Origin: Jiulongibacter sp966250325
GTDB lineage: Bacteria > Bacteroidota > Bacteroidia > Cytophagales > Spirosomataceae
DNA length: 64,000 nucleotides
Assembly: GCA_966250325.1 (NCBI GenBank)
Contig: CBINGY010000002.1
Location: forward strand, 1-64,000
Direction of reading: 5' to 3'
Part shown: one piece after another, positions 47,001 through 53,860 of the stretch
Layout of the letters: the number at the start of each line of letters is the position of its first letter
Numbering within the stretch: the stretch's first letter is position 1
The notes under the pieces: generated by a model
Database searches by the model: none
What the model was told of the DNA's origin: nothing
Seen by the model: the letters and a program-made list of their open reading frames with translations, nothing else
Made by a program: the position numbers and the translations under genes

Positions 47001-47986
47001 GCCTGCAGAGTTTGACTTTTATCTACTCCATGGTCGGCTATCCGATAATAACTGTAGCGTACCTGATCGTAATTAAAATTGATTTCCTGTCCATACGGCG
47101 AAATGATCTTTGTAAGATACCACACCGAAGTTTGGGCATTATCGTTCCAGAAGTCAGTAAAACCGCTTGTGCCAGGGTAATTTCCTGCACTTTGAATATA
47201 ACCGGCTTCGGCCTCAACAGTCGCCTCAACAGCGTTATTGCCGAAGATATAATGCATGCCATCGGGGAGAATGACCTCGAACTTTGTAAATCTCCCTACT
47301 GTGGCACTTCCAGATAAAAACTGGAAAGTAGGAATAACTTTAATGTCTGAATCAGGGAAAAACTCAAACCGGGCAGTCTCTCCATTATACCGGTAGATCA
47401 TTTTATGGGTTTGCCCGTTGATATTCAGATAGAAAATATCCGGTTCGGTATCATTATCTACCGATGTACCATTGCCTCCAAACCCAAACTTATAGTAACC
47501 CCTGCGATCTGTTCCGTTGTACTTAGCTCCCTCATCCGGCAGTCCTCTGACCATGCGGGTGATCATCCCTCCGGCCGTTAAGTTCCACTCTGCTCCACAC
47601 CAACTGGCCACCTCCTGATTTTTCATTCCTGAACCATTGAAATCAATGGAAACCGGTACGGAAAGCATGCCTTCTGAAAGCGTATACAGTGGAATGGGCA
47701 GGTACATGGCACCAGTAGCCAAATTCACAGGTATATCTTTAAAACGGATAGCAGAACTGGCTTCTGCTGAGAGAGCCGGATTATTGGCATCGGCCAAGGA
47801 AGAGATTGAAAACCCAGTGCTCGTGTTCCCCTTGGGCAACTGAGCCGCCATTTCATATTCTTGCTGAGGCGTGTAGGTGACAATTTCCTGAGTAGAATGG
47901 CTGGGAACGGTGGTAATTCTAGTTTCTTGTGCTTGCAGGCTGATTACAACCAGTAAAAAAGCAATGGTAGATAGTAGTCGGTTCAT
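41009..47986 (-). CDS. RHS-repeat polymorphic toxin, secreted
   Basis: The 2325-residue protein has a Sec signal (MNRLLSTIAFLLVVISLQAQ, cut before ETRI), a long series of YD/RHS-type repeats (YDDLGRQ, YDEIGRLIQ, YDANGNIQSL), and the RHS core end (RQYDPYQGRFTSIDPKNQFASGYLGMGNSPINGVDPDGR near 1990-2030). The repeats form a shell that encloses a C-terminal toxin. After the core comes a Gly/Ala-rich hydrophobic region, then a tip from about residue 2240 with GGKARDWVKMSSS and FETHWYENLVTG...FKTK, a toxin type I cannot name (RNase-like folds are possible). The tip and the immunity genes are AT-richer than the body, as expected for swapped cassettes. Confidence 0.9.
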   Translation of the reverse strand: MNRLLSTIAFLLVVISLQAQETRITTVPSHSTQEIVTYTPQQEYEMAAQLPKGNTSTGFSISSLADANNPALSAEASSAIRFKDIPVNLATGAMYLPIPLYTLSEGMLSVPVSIDFNGSGMKNQEVASWCGAEWNLTAGGMITRMVRGLPDEGAKYNGTDRRGYYKFGFGGNGTSVDNDTEPDIFYLNINGQTHKMIYRYNGETARFEFFPDSDIKVIPTFQFLSGSATVGRFTKFEVILPDGMHYIFGNNAVEATVEAEAGYIQSAGNYPGTSGFTDFWNDNAQTSVWYLTKIISPYGQEINFNYDQVRYSYYRIADHGVDKSQTLQAVCPDPTDVDKEINRVFVKTVSLTSIVGINTKIEFNKRYRVCNTQYDYLTGEYIEICNYVDPSNPRIDIDQWERYPQNSSGAKRLNEMMVMENSSSPQDTLFYQFSYGHFFGVNNDLPAGYSEFNSAHTLVGYTHQRRLRLEEIGFPDQTNVRFRYKGDHPTYNGKSRLDFGIDHWGYANGRTGNRNLTGLIPKDEDYPNCTASTSYRETDSTFSFYGSMDSIVYSGGKTIAFEYETHTARNYTDTSGNYKPIGGPRIKRITRKDQISGIETKKEYDYNLNGETTGHLALHPTYRYKTPFLEEGTNSSIYDRLLAEIGRPPVVYGRVSEITLDSSNQGLGKTVYYFDDDTTNLRTFQSFEVCYDNEYPYDSCEIKEYIRPELVKANGTGGQWGFTYQAARLVKTETFNEAGDTLAVQTWSYSPYAAWNGRQTAAAKVFRVNNKTIGYTSYSGGTFTQQYNLLNGLYRLKEQSSKMYSQSGTNPLTTSVNYIYKDEMPGSYKASYPGEHNQLVKTETTDSRGRLIEQYIRYPADFNFVDTSIYVSQTCYDSLGPYECGYTQYISAVPQSGSQARGLFEFKDNGLWAYPVESKNVVANRLAGATYNTIEAFEKSSGFNYAYKKTFSSGHIGSTLSDMQYDKVTNDTIYTDNTYLEISRVEGYNDFGLPASSRGFGGVVGRVNYDSSGVLIADRIQNPGGVFVDTVQVQYEKRLFGASRVKSVNHLETITRYDTTFRKGMVKEVLDKDGYLLGHYDHLQPGEAGALGAISTDSTKYRMLSRMPRTATNSIPANLDSLDSQISYYDAEGRLLQNKAINSSPEHTDLTLSNPLYDSFGRPLKSLLPIATGDNSGGFTNNVLSSAQSFYGDSSPFSEVSDFEDSPLSRVFKSIAPGASFRPGKEAQQSYETGSFGILRRNVDLSGFYHTQNFSGEQIARRVNTDEDGNKVIEYADKEGRLLESHVQYKGDGSSTSDYLKTTILYDDLGRQVAAIPPALYDSIPDSTYLLASSFIDHIYYTKFDDRGRAVETHVPDAGWSYRVFNRQGQLVMMQNARQREPNLWEWMKYDARGNKALSGIVTNSTYSRSSLQDQFDDFADSTQYEERSSSGGNVESYTARSFPAALETLLSSSGTVMAVNYYDDYGWNSDTTLHFQEYKTSRWPNSKGLLTGTKVRNLSTNEWLASTFYYDDKNRLIQTQSKNRYGQVNQTDQVYDFIGQILETRTIYQTPSETVPLEISTAYTYDHAGRVLDAVHTLNSNPELLASYQYDEIGRLIQKNLNESRIDSIVRQNDTLATGIQDQAAKYVLLQPGVLIDSSNVYVAYIAGGLQRVNYAYDLQGNLTCINCDTTGNLDSSKVFAMKLDYFQDGRYYNGVLSKQTWLSDSLQRSYLYDYDKSNRILAADFQSDTTWNYDVRGIAYDANGNIQSLNRFGQTDSTSWGRIDSLAYTYDAHSNRISAIDDYANDSLGFGNVAGSNEYSYYSDGSLKTDANKGITNIIYNYLGLPEEIVFGTTGKIKNIYTSDGQKLSQYLIQGTDTLKTDYVGNLIYKNGVLETIFHDEGRILVSQDTLIHVDYDTVYFNHDTTEIINRKYTYQYFISDHLGNNRVVFQKLNDSVNIYVAQRVDYYPFGSPFGEDSLTFKFLFQGKEYIVFADYNSFDFHARQYDPYQGRFTSIDPKNQFASGYLGMGNSPINGVDPDGRFWNFIVGGAMGGFSGYQIGKAQGAKGWKMAGYIFAGAGIGVATAGVGSAVFNSFSTVATSGVNLGQAALAYGTTGAVSGAFGGGAYAGLAGQNVGQGALQGMLWGGIGGIASGAIQHIGVNSFVRNSPALAQNGDPIYSGGTLNEITVTAKRNALLDMFGKGPVVTGFWGNLDYFWNGNIQYFDRGALSTGVMFDRAGYPYMIAPQMGAPDLIGGTAKSAISGTKLAMQLASEAQMAEKGEIIIKQLRSGSRLAQQYGGKARDWVKMSSSNFRKFGKSFETHWYENLVTGMKTEFKTKILR

Positions 47987-48724
47987 ATAACCGTGGTTTT
48001 AGGGTTGAAAAGAAATTCCTATTGTTATTTCCTTTGGTAATTTATTTTTTATACCCCTGCCCTCCAAATTATTTCCAACCTATTGATTGATCGGTCAGAT
48101 ACTCTGATTTTTCCTCATTCTCCCCCCCGAAAATTTGATGCTTTTTTTTGTCCTAACTTTTTAGGCTCCCATATCCCTCCTTTACGATAGGGTTACCGGC
48201 ACAAAATAAGTTGTCCCGGTTTATCAAAATCACTGGAAATAGGTTAAAAACTTTTGCCCTACCAAAAGCAGAAGCAGTGAAATAGCTTAGGGCGTCTAAC
48301 TGTTCAGTCTTTTTTGATGGCTGAAAGCCATCTTTCTAGAGCGGAAAAGTTTGCCACCTGTGAAAAATATATAGTTGTGATTTTTGAAACATTAATCAAA
48401 ATCCAAGACAGGAATTTTATCTGTCAAAGAATAAAGGAGTGTTTTATTTAATGAGAATATAGAATGAAAATCAAAGAAATTATCGGCTTGGTGAAGGCTA
48501 TTATCTGGATTCCCTTCACCCCTATTGCACGGATGATCCCAATTTTCGAGAGAAATCCTAGTACTTCAAAAATAGTTTATAGACTAATACTCGCATTTGC
48601 AGGAGGGAAAGGCATAATTCTCCCATGCTTAAAAATGTTTTTTAAACAATTCTCTAGCTATTGGTAATTGGAGTTTAGCGAATTCGGCCCAATGGTTGAA
48701 TATTGCTATTCTTTTGCAAGAAAA
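47987..48724. other. Intergenic region, no convincing gene
   Basis: About 740 bases between the RHS start and the integrase stop. A 67-codon plus-strand frame at 48464-48667 (MKIKEIIGLVKAIIWIPF) has an AT-rich start and one hydrophobic segment but no family likeness; I do not call it. A GATGGCT / AGCCATC hairpin (48316-48332) lacks a proper T-run. A poly-purine/pyrimidine stretch (48125-48150) upstream of the RHS gene may belong to its promoter, but no good -33/-7 pair was found. Confidence 0.5.
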
Positions 48725-49975
48725 TTACTTATTATCACTTAATGTGCCGAAGTCCAGTAATTTACTTTGGTGGATCAGCTTCTGATCATCCTCGAAACTG
48801 TCCAAATAGTTTTCAGTAGTCCTTAAATCTTTATGACCTAGACTTTCTGAAATATATTCAATGGAAGTACCGGATCGCTTAAGTACTGTTGCGTAAGAAT
48901 GACGGGCAGAATACGTGGTAAGCTGGACTTGTAAATTCAGTTCATTCCCTATCCTTGTCATATACTTGTTTGTAGTTTTAATGAATTGTCTGATTTTTTT
49001 TAACTGTTGGTCTGGGTTGTCCTGAGCTTCCAAAATACCAAATACGAAGTTGTTTTTATCATCGGATGGAATGCCTCTTCTTTTGATTATACTTTCAATT
49101 TCAGGAGTTAACAAGACTACAATTGGTTTTGAATTTTGTCTGGTAGTACGAGCAGTCTTAGCCCTGAGAAAAGTGATTTTTGTTTTGTCTATGTCTTTCC
49201 ATTTTAATAGAGCAATATCCTTCATATTTACTCCATTGCATAAATAGCTAAAAAACCAGAAATCTTTTGCACGGCAAGCACTTTCGTTCTCAGGTGAGAA
49301 CTTATAAATCTTCTCTACATCTGAAATCTTGAGTGCCTTCTTAACATTTCTACCAGATGGGATTGTATACTTTCTTCTTCCGAAGGGATAGATGTCCTCA
49401 TTAACATTTCCATCAGCAATAGCATTGTTAAAAACGGTTCTAAGGTTCCTAAGATATATTCCAATCGTTGTCAGACTTTTCTGATTGGTAATCATCCATT
49501 TTTCGTACTCTTCTAGCCAATCTTGTGTTATTTCGTGAAATTCAAGGCTCTTTTTCTTTATGGATGTGCAATAGGCTTTAAAGCTACTGACTGTACATTC
49601 ATAACTACTTTTGGTGCCCATCCTATTTTGCCTATCGAGAGTTTCAATATATCTTTCAAGACTCTCAAAGACATCACTGTAATTAATAGATCCTTTGTTG
49701 AATGCCTTTTCGAAGGACTCGATAGTGAAAGGATTTAAGGATTGGATTATCTCATTTGCTTTAGTTTCTATAGCATTAAATAATAATGCTTTTTCTTTGA
49801 ATTCTCCCCGCGGTTTTAATGAGCAAACCTTTTCCCATTCATCAATGCTCATTGAGATATTCAAAGGGTAGTAGAATTGTTTTCTTCGATGAGTAATACG
49901 TAGTTTAACTGCGAAGTCGCCTTCCTTCTTCTTGTATCGTTTGTCCAGAATAATCGATGTGCTTACTTTTTCCAT
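48725..49975 (-). CDS. Tyrosine recombinase (integrase) of integrative element
   Basis: About 416 residues from the ATG of MEKVSTSIILDKRYKK; the longer frame adds a Phe-rich stretch that is probably untranslated leader. It has the N-terminal arm-binding domain (FAVKLRITHRRKQFYYPLNISMSIDEWEKVC), a SAM-like core domain and the catalytic domain: YSARHSYAT (box II), ESLGHKDLRTTENY with the Tyr nucleophile. The box I Arg is Asn here (CNGVNMKDIALLKW), a change seen in Bacteroidota integrases. It is transcribed away from a tRNA-Asn fragment 140 bases upstream, its likely attachment site. Confidence 0.93.
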   Translation of the reverse strand: MEKVSTSIILDKRYKKKEGDFAVKLRITHRRKQFYYPLNISMSIDEWEKVCSLKPRGEFKEKALLFNAIETKANEIIQSLNPFTIESFEKAFNKGSINYSDVFESLERYIETLDRQNRMGTKSSYECTVSSFKAYCTSIKKKSLEFHEITQDWLEEYEKWMITNQKSLTTIGIYLRNLRTVFNNAIADGNVNEDIYPFGRRKYTIPSGRNVKKALKISDVEKIYKFSPENESACRAKDFWFFSYLCNGVNMKDIALLKWKDIDKTKITFLRAKTARTTRQNSKPIVVLLTPEIESIIKRRGIPSDDKNNFVFGILEAQDNPDQQLKKIRQFIKTTNKYMTRIGNELNLQVQLTTYSARHSYATVLKRSGTSIEYISESLGHKDLRTTENYLDSFEDDQKLIHQSKLLDFGTLSDNK

Positions 49976-50118
49976 CTGTTGAATTGTTTGCATACAATTT
50001 GCATACTTTTTCATACAAAACAAGAAAAAATGTGAAAATATCTGCAAAGATATATATGTAATAAATTGATATAGAGGCAATAAGAAAGTATAAGAAAAAA
50101 TAGGAAAATAAAAGTATT

Positions 50119-50166
50119 TGACTGTTAATCAGAGGGTCGCTGGTTCGAGCCCAGCTTCGGGAGCCA
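50119..50166 (+). other. tRNA-Asn 3' fragment, element attachment site
   Basis: From TGACTGTTAATCA (anticodon GTT) through GGTCGCTGGTTCGAGCCC to the acceptor end and CCA, 48 bases match the 3' part of a tRNA-Asn. The 5' half is absent: AT-rich element DNA precedes it. This is what remains on one side when an element integrates into a tRNA 3' end, so the intact tRNA should lie at the other end of the element, at lower coordinates beyond what I can find here. Confidence 0.8.
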
Positions 50167-50203
50167 CAAAATCAAGGAGTTACAGAAATGTGGCTCCTTT
50201 TTT
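50160..50203 (+). terminator. Intrinsic terminator after tRNA-Asn fragment
   Basis: GGAGCCAC (50160-50167) and GTGGCTCC (50190-50197) form a perfect 8-bp stem followed by TTTTTT. The left arm is the tRNA's own acceptor end plus CCA, so tRNA folding and termination would compete. It is the natural terminator of the tRNA gene. Confidence 0.7.
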
Positions 50204-50365
50204 GTTGGGAAAGTTGCAAAACAAGTTGCAAAACAAATTCCATTTTGAGCTCCTGAAGGCAATTTCAAGCCTATCAAAATCTTTCAACAATTTTCAGAAA
50301 TTTTCTTGCCTTATCAAAACTTATAACCCTATATTTGTTGCTATAATATTTTTATATAACAACTT

Positions 50366-51055
50366 TTGAAAAAATACAAACTAAATATCACGCCCTTTCT
50401 GAATACTCAGTTGGAGCCGCAAAAGTCTGAGGTGGGCAATTTATATCCTCTTTATTATCGGATTGTTTATCAGCGAAAGAGTACCATGCTCAAGAGTATC
50501 TCCGGACTGTATTATCAGGAAATTAGCGAGCCGGGAGTTCAGCAAACTATTGCAAGGGAGATTCTGGGGATAGAAGGGTTGGTTCAATACCTGACGGAAA
50601 TGTACACGGAACCTCTTGAACTAATCGGATTCAAGGAAAAGTATCTGAAAGCTCAGCAAAGCGTTCGGCAGGTTTTGGATACGATGATTCGGTCAAAGAT
50701 CCGGAGGGGATTGGAAAAGGTAAGTAATCCGATCAAGGTAGTTCTACACATTGGGGAGTTTCACAATTCTTATCCTTTAAACCTGTTGATTGAAGGTCTT
50801 GAGAAAATTTTAAGCCGAAAAGAATTGGAGCTTGTTATTTCTGAGGCTGATATGGAAATAACCACCTATCACTTTCTGGAAAAGGCCCATGAGCTAGCTT
50901 TTGGTGATAAAAAGGTCATCGAGTTTCTGAATGCCACCCAGATTGACAAGCAATTTCTATGTCGATTAAATGAGCATTTCTCTCCGGAACAATCTATACA
51001 TATGTATGAATATTTAATCGATCTATTGACCACTTATTTAACGCACTCCATATGA
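50366..51055 (+). CDS. Hypothetical protein at start of second element
   Basis: The 229-residue protein begins with a TTG codon (KKYKLNITPFLNT) after an AT-rich leader; the first in-frame ATG lies about 40 codons in and would cut into apparently conserved sequence, so I keep TTG. It contains LYPLYYRIVYQRKSTMLKSISGLYYQ, which resembles the arm-binding N-termini of Bacteroidota integrases. The rest is helical (FLEKAHELAFGDKKVIEFLNAT). A 12-base tandem repeat (GTTGCAAAACAA, near 50214-50238) lies upstream. It precedes an excisionase-like gene, the same order as at 37 kb. Confidence 0.65.
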   Translation: MKKYKLNITPFLNTQLEPQKSEVGNLYPLYYRIVYQRKSTMLKSISGLYYQEISEPGVQQTIAREILGIEGLVQYLTEMYTEPLELIGFKEKYLKAQQSVRQVLDTMIRSKIRRGLEKVSNPIKVVLHIGEFHNSYPLNLLIEGLEKILSRKELELVISEADMEITTYHFLEKAHELAFGDKKVIEFLNATQIDKQFLCRLNEHFSPEQSIHMYEYLIDLLTTYLTHSI

Positions 51056-51094
51056 GATAGAACTTTATCTAACCATTTAATCAAACACACAACG

Positions 51095-51370
51095 ATGAAA
51101 ACCATCTCACTACGAGAGCTGGAACTGAATGAGTTTCTCGCAGAAATCCGCTCCATTGTCAAAGAGGAGCTTCGCTGCCATCAGCCTGAATCCACGGAAG
51201 AGTGGCTGGATCTGGATGAGGCTTGTATGCTTCTTAAAAAGGCCAAACAAACCATTTATCAGTTATGTAGTGCGGGTAAACTACCGCACTACAAACGTAG
51301 TGGAAAAACGTATTTCAAGCGGTCGGAACTTCTTGTCTGGTTGGAAGATGGAAGGCGTGATACCAGATAG
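51095..51370 (+). CDS. Excisionase-like HTH protein (second element)
   Basis: A 91-residue HTH protein: STEEWLDLDEACMLLKKAKQTIYQLCSAGKLPHYKRSGKTYFKRSELLVWLEDGRRDTR, the MerR/excisionase-type fold common in Bacteroidota elements. It resembles the 95-residue protein at 36885-37172 in layout and likely controls excision or the adjacent repeat-rich region. It follows the unknown gene by 39 bases on the same strand. Confidence 0.85.
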   Translation: MKTISLRELELNEFLAEIRSIVKEELRCHQPESTEEWLDLDEACMLLKKAKQTIYQLCSAGKLPHYKRSGKTYFKRSELLVWLEDGRRDTR

Positions 51371-51374
51371 AAAC

Positions 51375-51490
51375 AGGTGTTTCGTTTTTTGGGCGAAACG
51401 GGCCGTTTTGCCCCTGATACGGCGATACGATACGGGGGCGAAACGCCCCTGTATACGGGGTCGTTTCGTTTCGTATCGTCACGCGATACG
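51375..51490. repeat. Iteron-like cluster of GATACG and CGAAAC words
   Basis: About 115 bases contain at least four GATACG or CGTATC (51416, 51424, 51429, 51485, and 51472 inverted), and CGAAAC or GTTTCG words at 51379, 51394, 51439, 51462 and 51467. They form hairpins such as GGGCGAAAC / GTTTTGCCC and GGGGCG-AAA-CGCCCC. The density and GC content stand out from the AT-rich surroundings. It may be an origin of transfer or replication, or a binding array for the HTH protein beside it. Confidence 0.65.
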
Positions 51491-51544
51491 GATTTAAACC
51501 GCTTTAAATCGATTTCAATCAGTAACACTAAAATCTACCTAACT

Positions 51545-51892
51545 ATGAGAAAATGCAAAAACTGTAAAGAAGAATATGAACCATCGAGACGAAATAATTT
51601 ATACTGTTCAAAAGCATGTAAAAATGCTTTTAACAATGAAAGATTCCAGGATAGACACTCTGGTTTAATCCAGACCATCAGTGAGATCAAGAGAAATGCC
51701 GCCATTTTGAGAAGATAATTTGTCCATGTTGGAGATCGGGTTTATTTGTCGGAGCTGACAGCGGTTGGTTTTAACCCCGCTTTCACAAACTATCGAAGAG
51801 CTGATGGCCATATGGTAATTGATAACTGGGCCCTTGAAGAAATCTCAAAAAACACATTTAAAATACATCCACCAGAAAATTTTGAAAAATGA
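51545..51892 (+). pseudogene. Zinc-ribbon element gene with in-frame TAA stop
   Basis: The first 57 codons (MRKCKNCKEEYEPSRRNNLYCSKACKNAFNN) encode a zinc ribbon with C-x2-C and C-x3-C, then end at TAA (51716-51718). The same frame stays open for 57 more codons (VGDRVYLSELTAVGFNPAFTNYRRADGHMVIDNWALEEI) and stops at TGA 51890-51892, which overlaps the next gene's ATG (ATGA). A two-part protein of about 110 residues of this type is common in Bacteroidota. The overlap shows the longer frame is the original gene. Only the ribbon half should now be made. Confidence 0.75.
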
Positions 51893-52164
51893 TCACTTAT
51901 AATCCATTAACCGCAGAGCAAATTACCAGCTCATATGAACAAAGACAGAACCTCTATACTATGTGGAGCACTGGAGTATATAATAAGACTTCCAAAGGAT
52001 CAGAGGTTACTTCTTCAGGTAGTTTTCTTGGGTTTTTCTTTCTCTTGTTAGTAACCTTTGCAACTGGAGTTCTAATGGGTTGGTTTGCTCGTGAAGAGAA
52101 ATACAATACGGAAGACGGAATTGAAAATAACGAGATAGATAGAACAATAACAGGCGTTGAGTAG
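51889..52164 (+). CDS. Small membrane protein
   Basis: The 91-residue protein has one strong transmembrane segment (FLGFFFLLLVTFATGVLMGWF) between a polar N-terminus and an acidic C-terminus (REEKYNTEDGIENNEID). It overlaps the end of the interrupted zinc-ribbon gene by four bases, so it was once translationally coupled to it. No family is recognised. Confidence 0.6.
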   Translation: MITYNPLTAEQITSSYEQRQNLYTMWSTGVYNKTSKGSEVTSSGSFLGFFFLLLVTFATGVLMGWFAREEKYNTEDGIENNEIDRTITGVE

Positions 52165-52217
52165 CACTTTTTCTCGTTCTTTTTTATCAGATTTACTTTT
52201 TGTCACTTATTTACACT

Positions 52218-53627
52218 ATGGAGGAAATTTGGCAAAGAATAGTAAGTCTGGAAGGGCAAACCTTTTATCTGAAACAGGGCAAGTCATTTACCTTTTATGT
52301 AAATGATAAAAATGAGATTATTATCAATGAGGTGACACCGAGACCCATAAATTACAATCTTCTGAAGAAAACCTATGAGCTAGGGTACAAAGCAAACTTA
52401 CAGGAGTATCAAACTTATAATATCAGTTATGTGCATGCTCTTTTGATTGATAAGAGGGTGCAAGCCTGGGCTGATGGGAATTCCCATGATTCTAAACTCT
52501 TGCTTGATAAAGAAATTTTAGATGAGAGCTACAAAAAATTCAAGGAATTTATATCCTTGAAGGATGGATATAGTTATCAGGGATTCCATCATTCAAACTT
52601 TATTGATCTTGAGGAAAAATATAAAGAAGAAATTCACAACAAGGCACGTGAGACAGTCACGCAAGCGAGATGGAAGGAAATTGACATTGGTTCTGGTAGA
52701 ATAAAGGAAACCATTCATAAGGCAATACAAACGAAGGTCATATACAAGTTTGAAGAAAGAGAGAACAATCTGATAAATAATTGGAGAATTAAAGATGACT
52801 TCCAAAAAATAAAGGTCTCAGATAGACTAGAAAGACTCCTTTTCGATTTATTTAAACAGAACAAAGATTCAAATAAAGAGGTTTTTGAGGGTCTGTTAGC
52901 ATTCGGACTTCCTTACAATCTTATCGCGTACCTGTTTTTCATAAAGGATAGGCATTCCTTTTTACCAATTTCTCAAAAAAAATTTGATGGACTGTTCGAA
53001 GACCTTGGAATTAAAGGGTTTAGAACAAGCAACAATGCTACCTGGGATAATTATACTGCCTATCTCGACATAATTAAGCAGGTGAGGGATTTCCTGAAGG
53101 AATATGAAGAAAAGATATCGCTTTTGGATGCTCATTCCTACTTATGGATATTGGGTAATCAAGCCAGTGAATATATACCAGTTTTGATTAGCCGGGATAT
53201 TCTAAAAGAGGAGTTGGAAGTGAGTAGTTTGGCCAGTGAGTTTCCAGAATTTTTGCCTGAAGAATACGAAAACGCTTACCAGGAGGGGCGGGAGATTCTG
53301 GTTACTCATAAAAAAAGGGAGAGAAATATTGAGGTTGTAAAAAAGGCTAAAAGAGAATATTATCTCAAATGTCCTTCATTAGATTGTCAAGTTTGTGGTT
53401 TTTCCTATGTCAGTACTTATGGATATTATTACATCGAAGCACATCATATCCAACCTCTTTCCGAAATTCAAGGGGAAACGTTTACCAAAGTGGAGGACCT
53501 GGCACTTGTTTGTTCTAATTGTCACGTTATGCTACATCGGAATAATGAAGTGGGTACAATGGAAGATCTTCAGAATCTCATTATAAAACTTCGAAAACAG
53601 AATAATCAAAAGGAAAGCCCAGAGTGA
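52218..53627 (+). CDS. HNH endonuclease with unknown N-terminal domain
   Basis: From the ATG of MEEIWQRIVSLEGQTF (a TTG six codons earlier is possible), about 469 residues. The last 90 residues are an HNH nuclease: CQVCGFSYVS, IEAHHIQPLS, then DLALVCSNCHVMLHRN, with both zinc Cys pairs present. The first 380 residues contain an opening (GKSFTFYVNDKNEIIIN) and charged helical segments but no domain I can name. Large proteins of this form often restrict foreign DNA, some specific for modified DNA, but the target cannot be read from sequence. It stands between two defence-related regions. Confidence 0.75.
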   Translation: MEEIWQRIVSLEGQTFYLKQGKSFTFYVNDKNEIIINEVTPRPINYNLLKKTYELGYKANLQEYQTYNISYVHALLIDKRVQAWADGNSHDSKLLLDKEILDESYKKFKEFISLKDGYSYQGFHHSNFIDLEEKYKEEIHNKARETVTQARWKEIDIGSGRIKETIHKAIQTKVIYKFEERENNLINNWRIKDDFQKIKVSDRLERLLFDLFKQNKDSNKEVFEGLLAFGLPYNLIAYLFFIKDRHSFLPISQKKFDGLFEDLGIKGFRTSNNATWDNYTAYLDIIKQVRDFLKEYEEKISLLDAHSYLWILGNQASEYIPVLISRDILKEELEVSSLASEFPEFLPEEYENAYQEGREILVTHKKRERNIEVVKKAKREYYLKCPSLDCQVCGFSYVSTYGYYYIEAHHIQPLSEIQGETFTKVEDLALVCSNCHVMLHRNNEVGTMEDLQNLIIKLRKQNNQKESPE

Positions 53628-53731
53628 AAAGCAGGGGGAGGCACCATGATAATTCGAAAGCGTTAAGATTCTTACCTCCTCAAGTAATATATTTTTATTA
53701 CAGGAAAGTTTAGGGAACCGATCGAGGAACA

Positions 53732-53760
53732 TTTCTCTTAGATTGTAATCCTTATATTTG
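53732..53760 (+). promoter_or_regulatory. Bacteroidota-type promoter of helicase operon
   Basis: TATATTTG at 53753-53760 fits the -7 consensus TAnnTTTG exactly; a TTTC at 53732-53735, 17 bases upstream, is a fair -33. Two similar words (TTAGATTGTAATCC, GTAAGATTGTAGCTC) surround it and could be a bound repeat. Transcription would start near 53767, about 95 bases before the helicase ATG. Confidence 0.6.
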
Positions 53761-53860
53761 AGTAAGATTGTAGCTCAGAAAGTAATTGGGAAATACCCTA
53801 TTTCTTGCTGATATACAGTACAATGAATTATATACCCTAATCAATTTATAGAGCTATTTC

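Noticed and set aside
48316..48332. Hairpin as a terminator for the integrase or RHS gene
   Set aside because: Neither strand has a proper T-run after the stem.
48464..48667. 67-codon plus-strand frame
   Set aside because: One hydrophobic segment and an AT-rich start but no family likeness, partner or ribosome-site support.
4849..51718. Stop-codon reassignment, given two in-frame TAA codons
   Set aside because: TAA ends many intact genes in the window at normal lengths, so the two cases are mutations.
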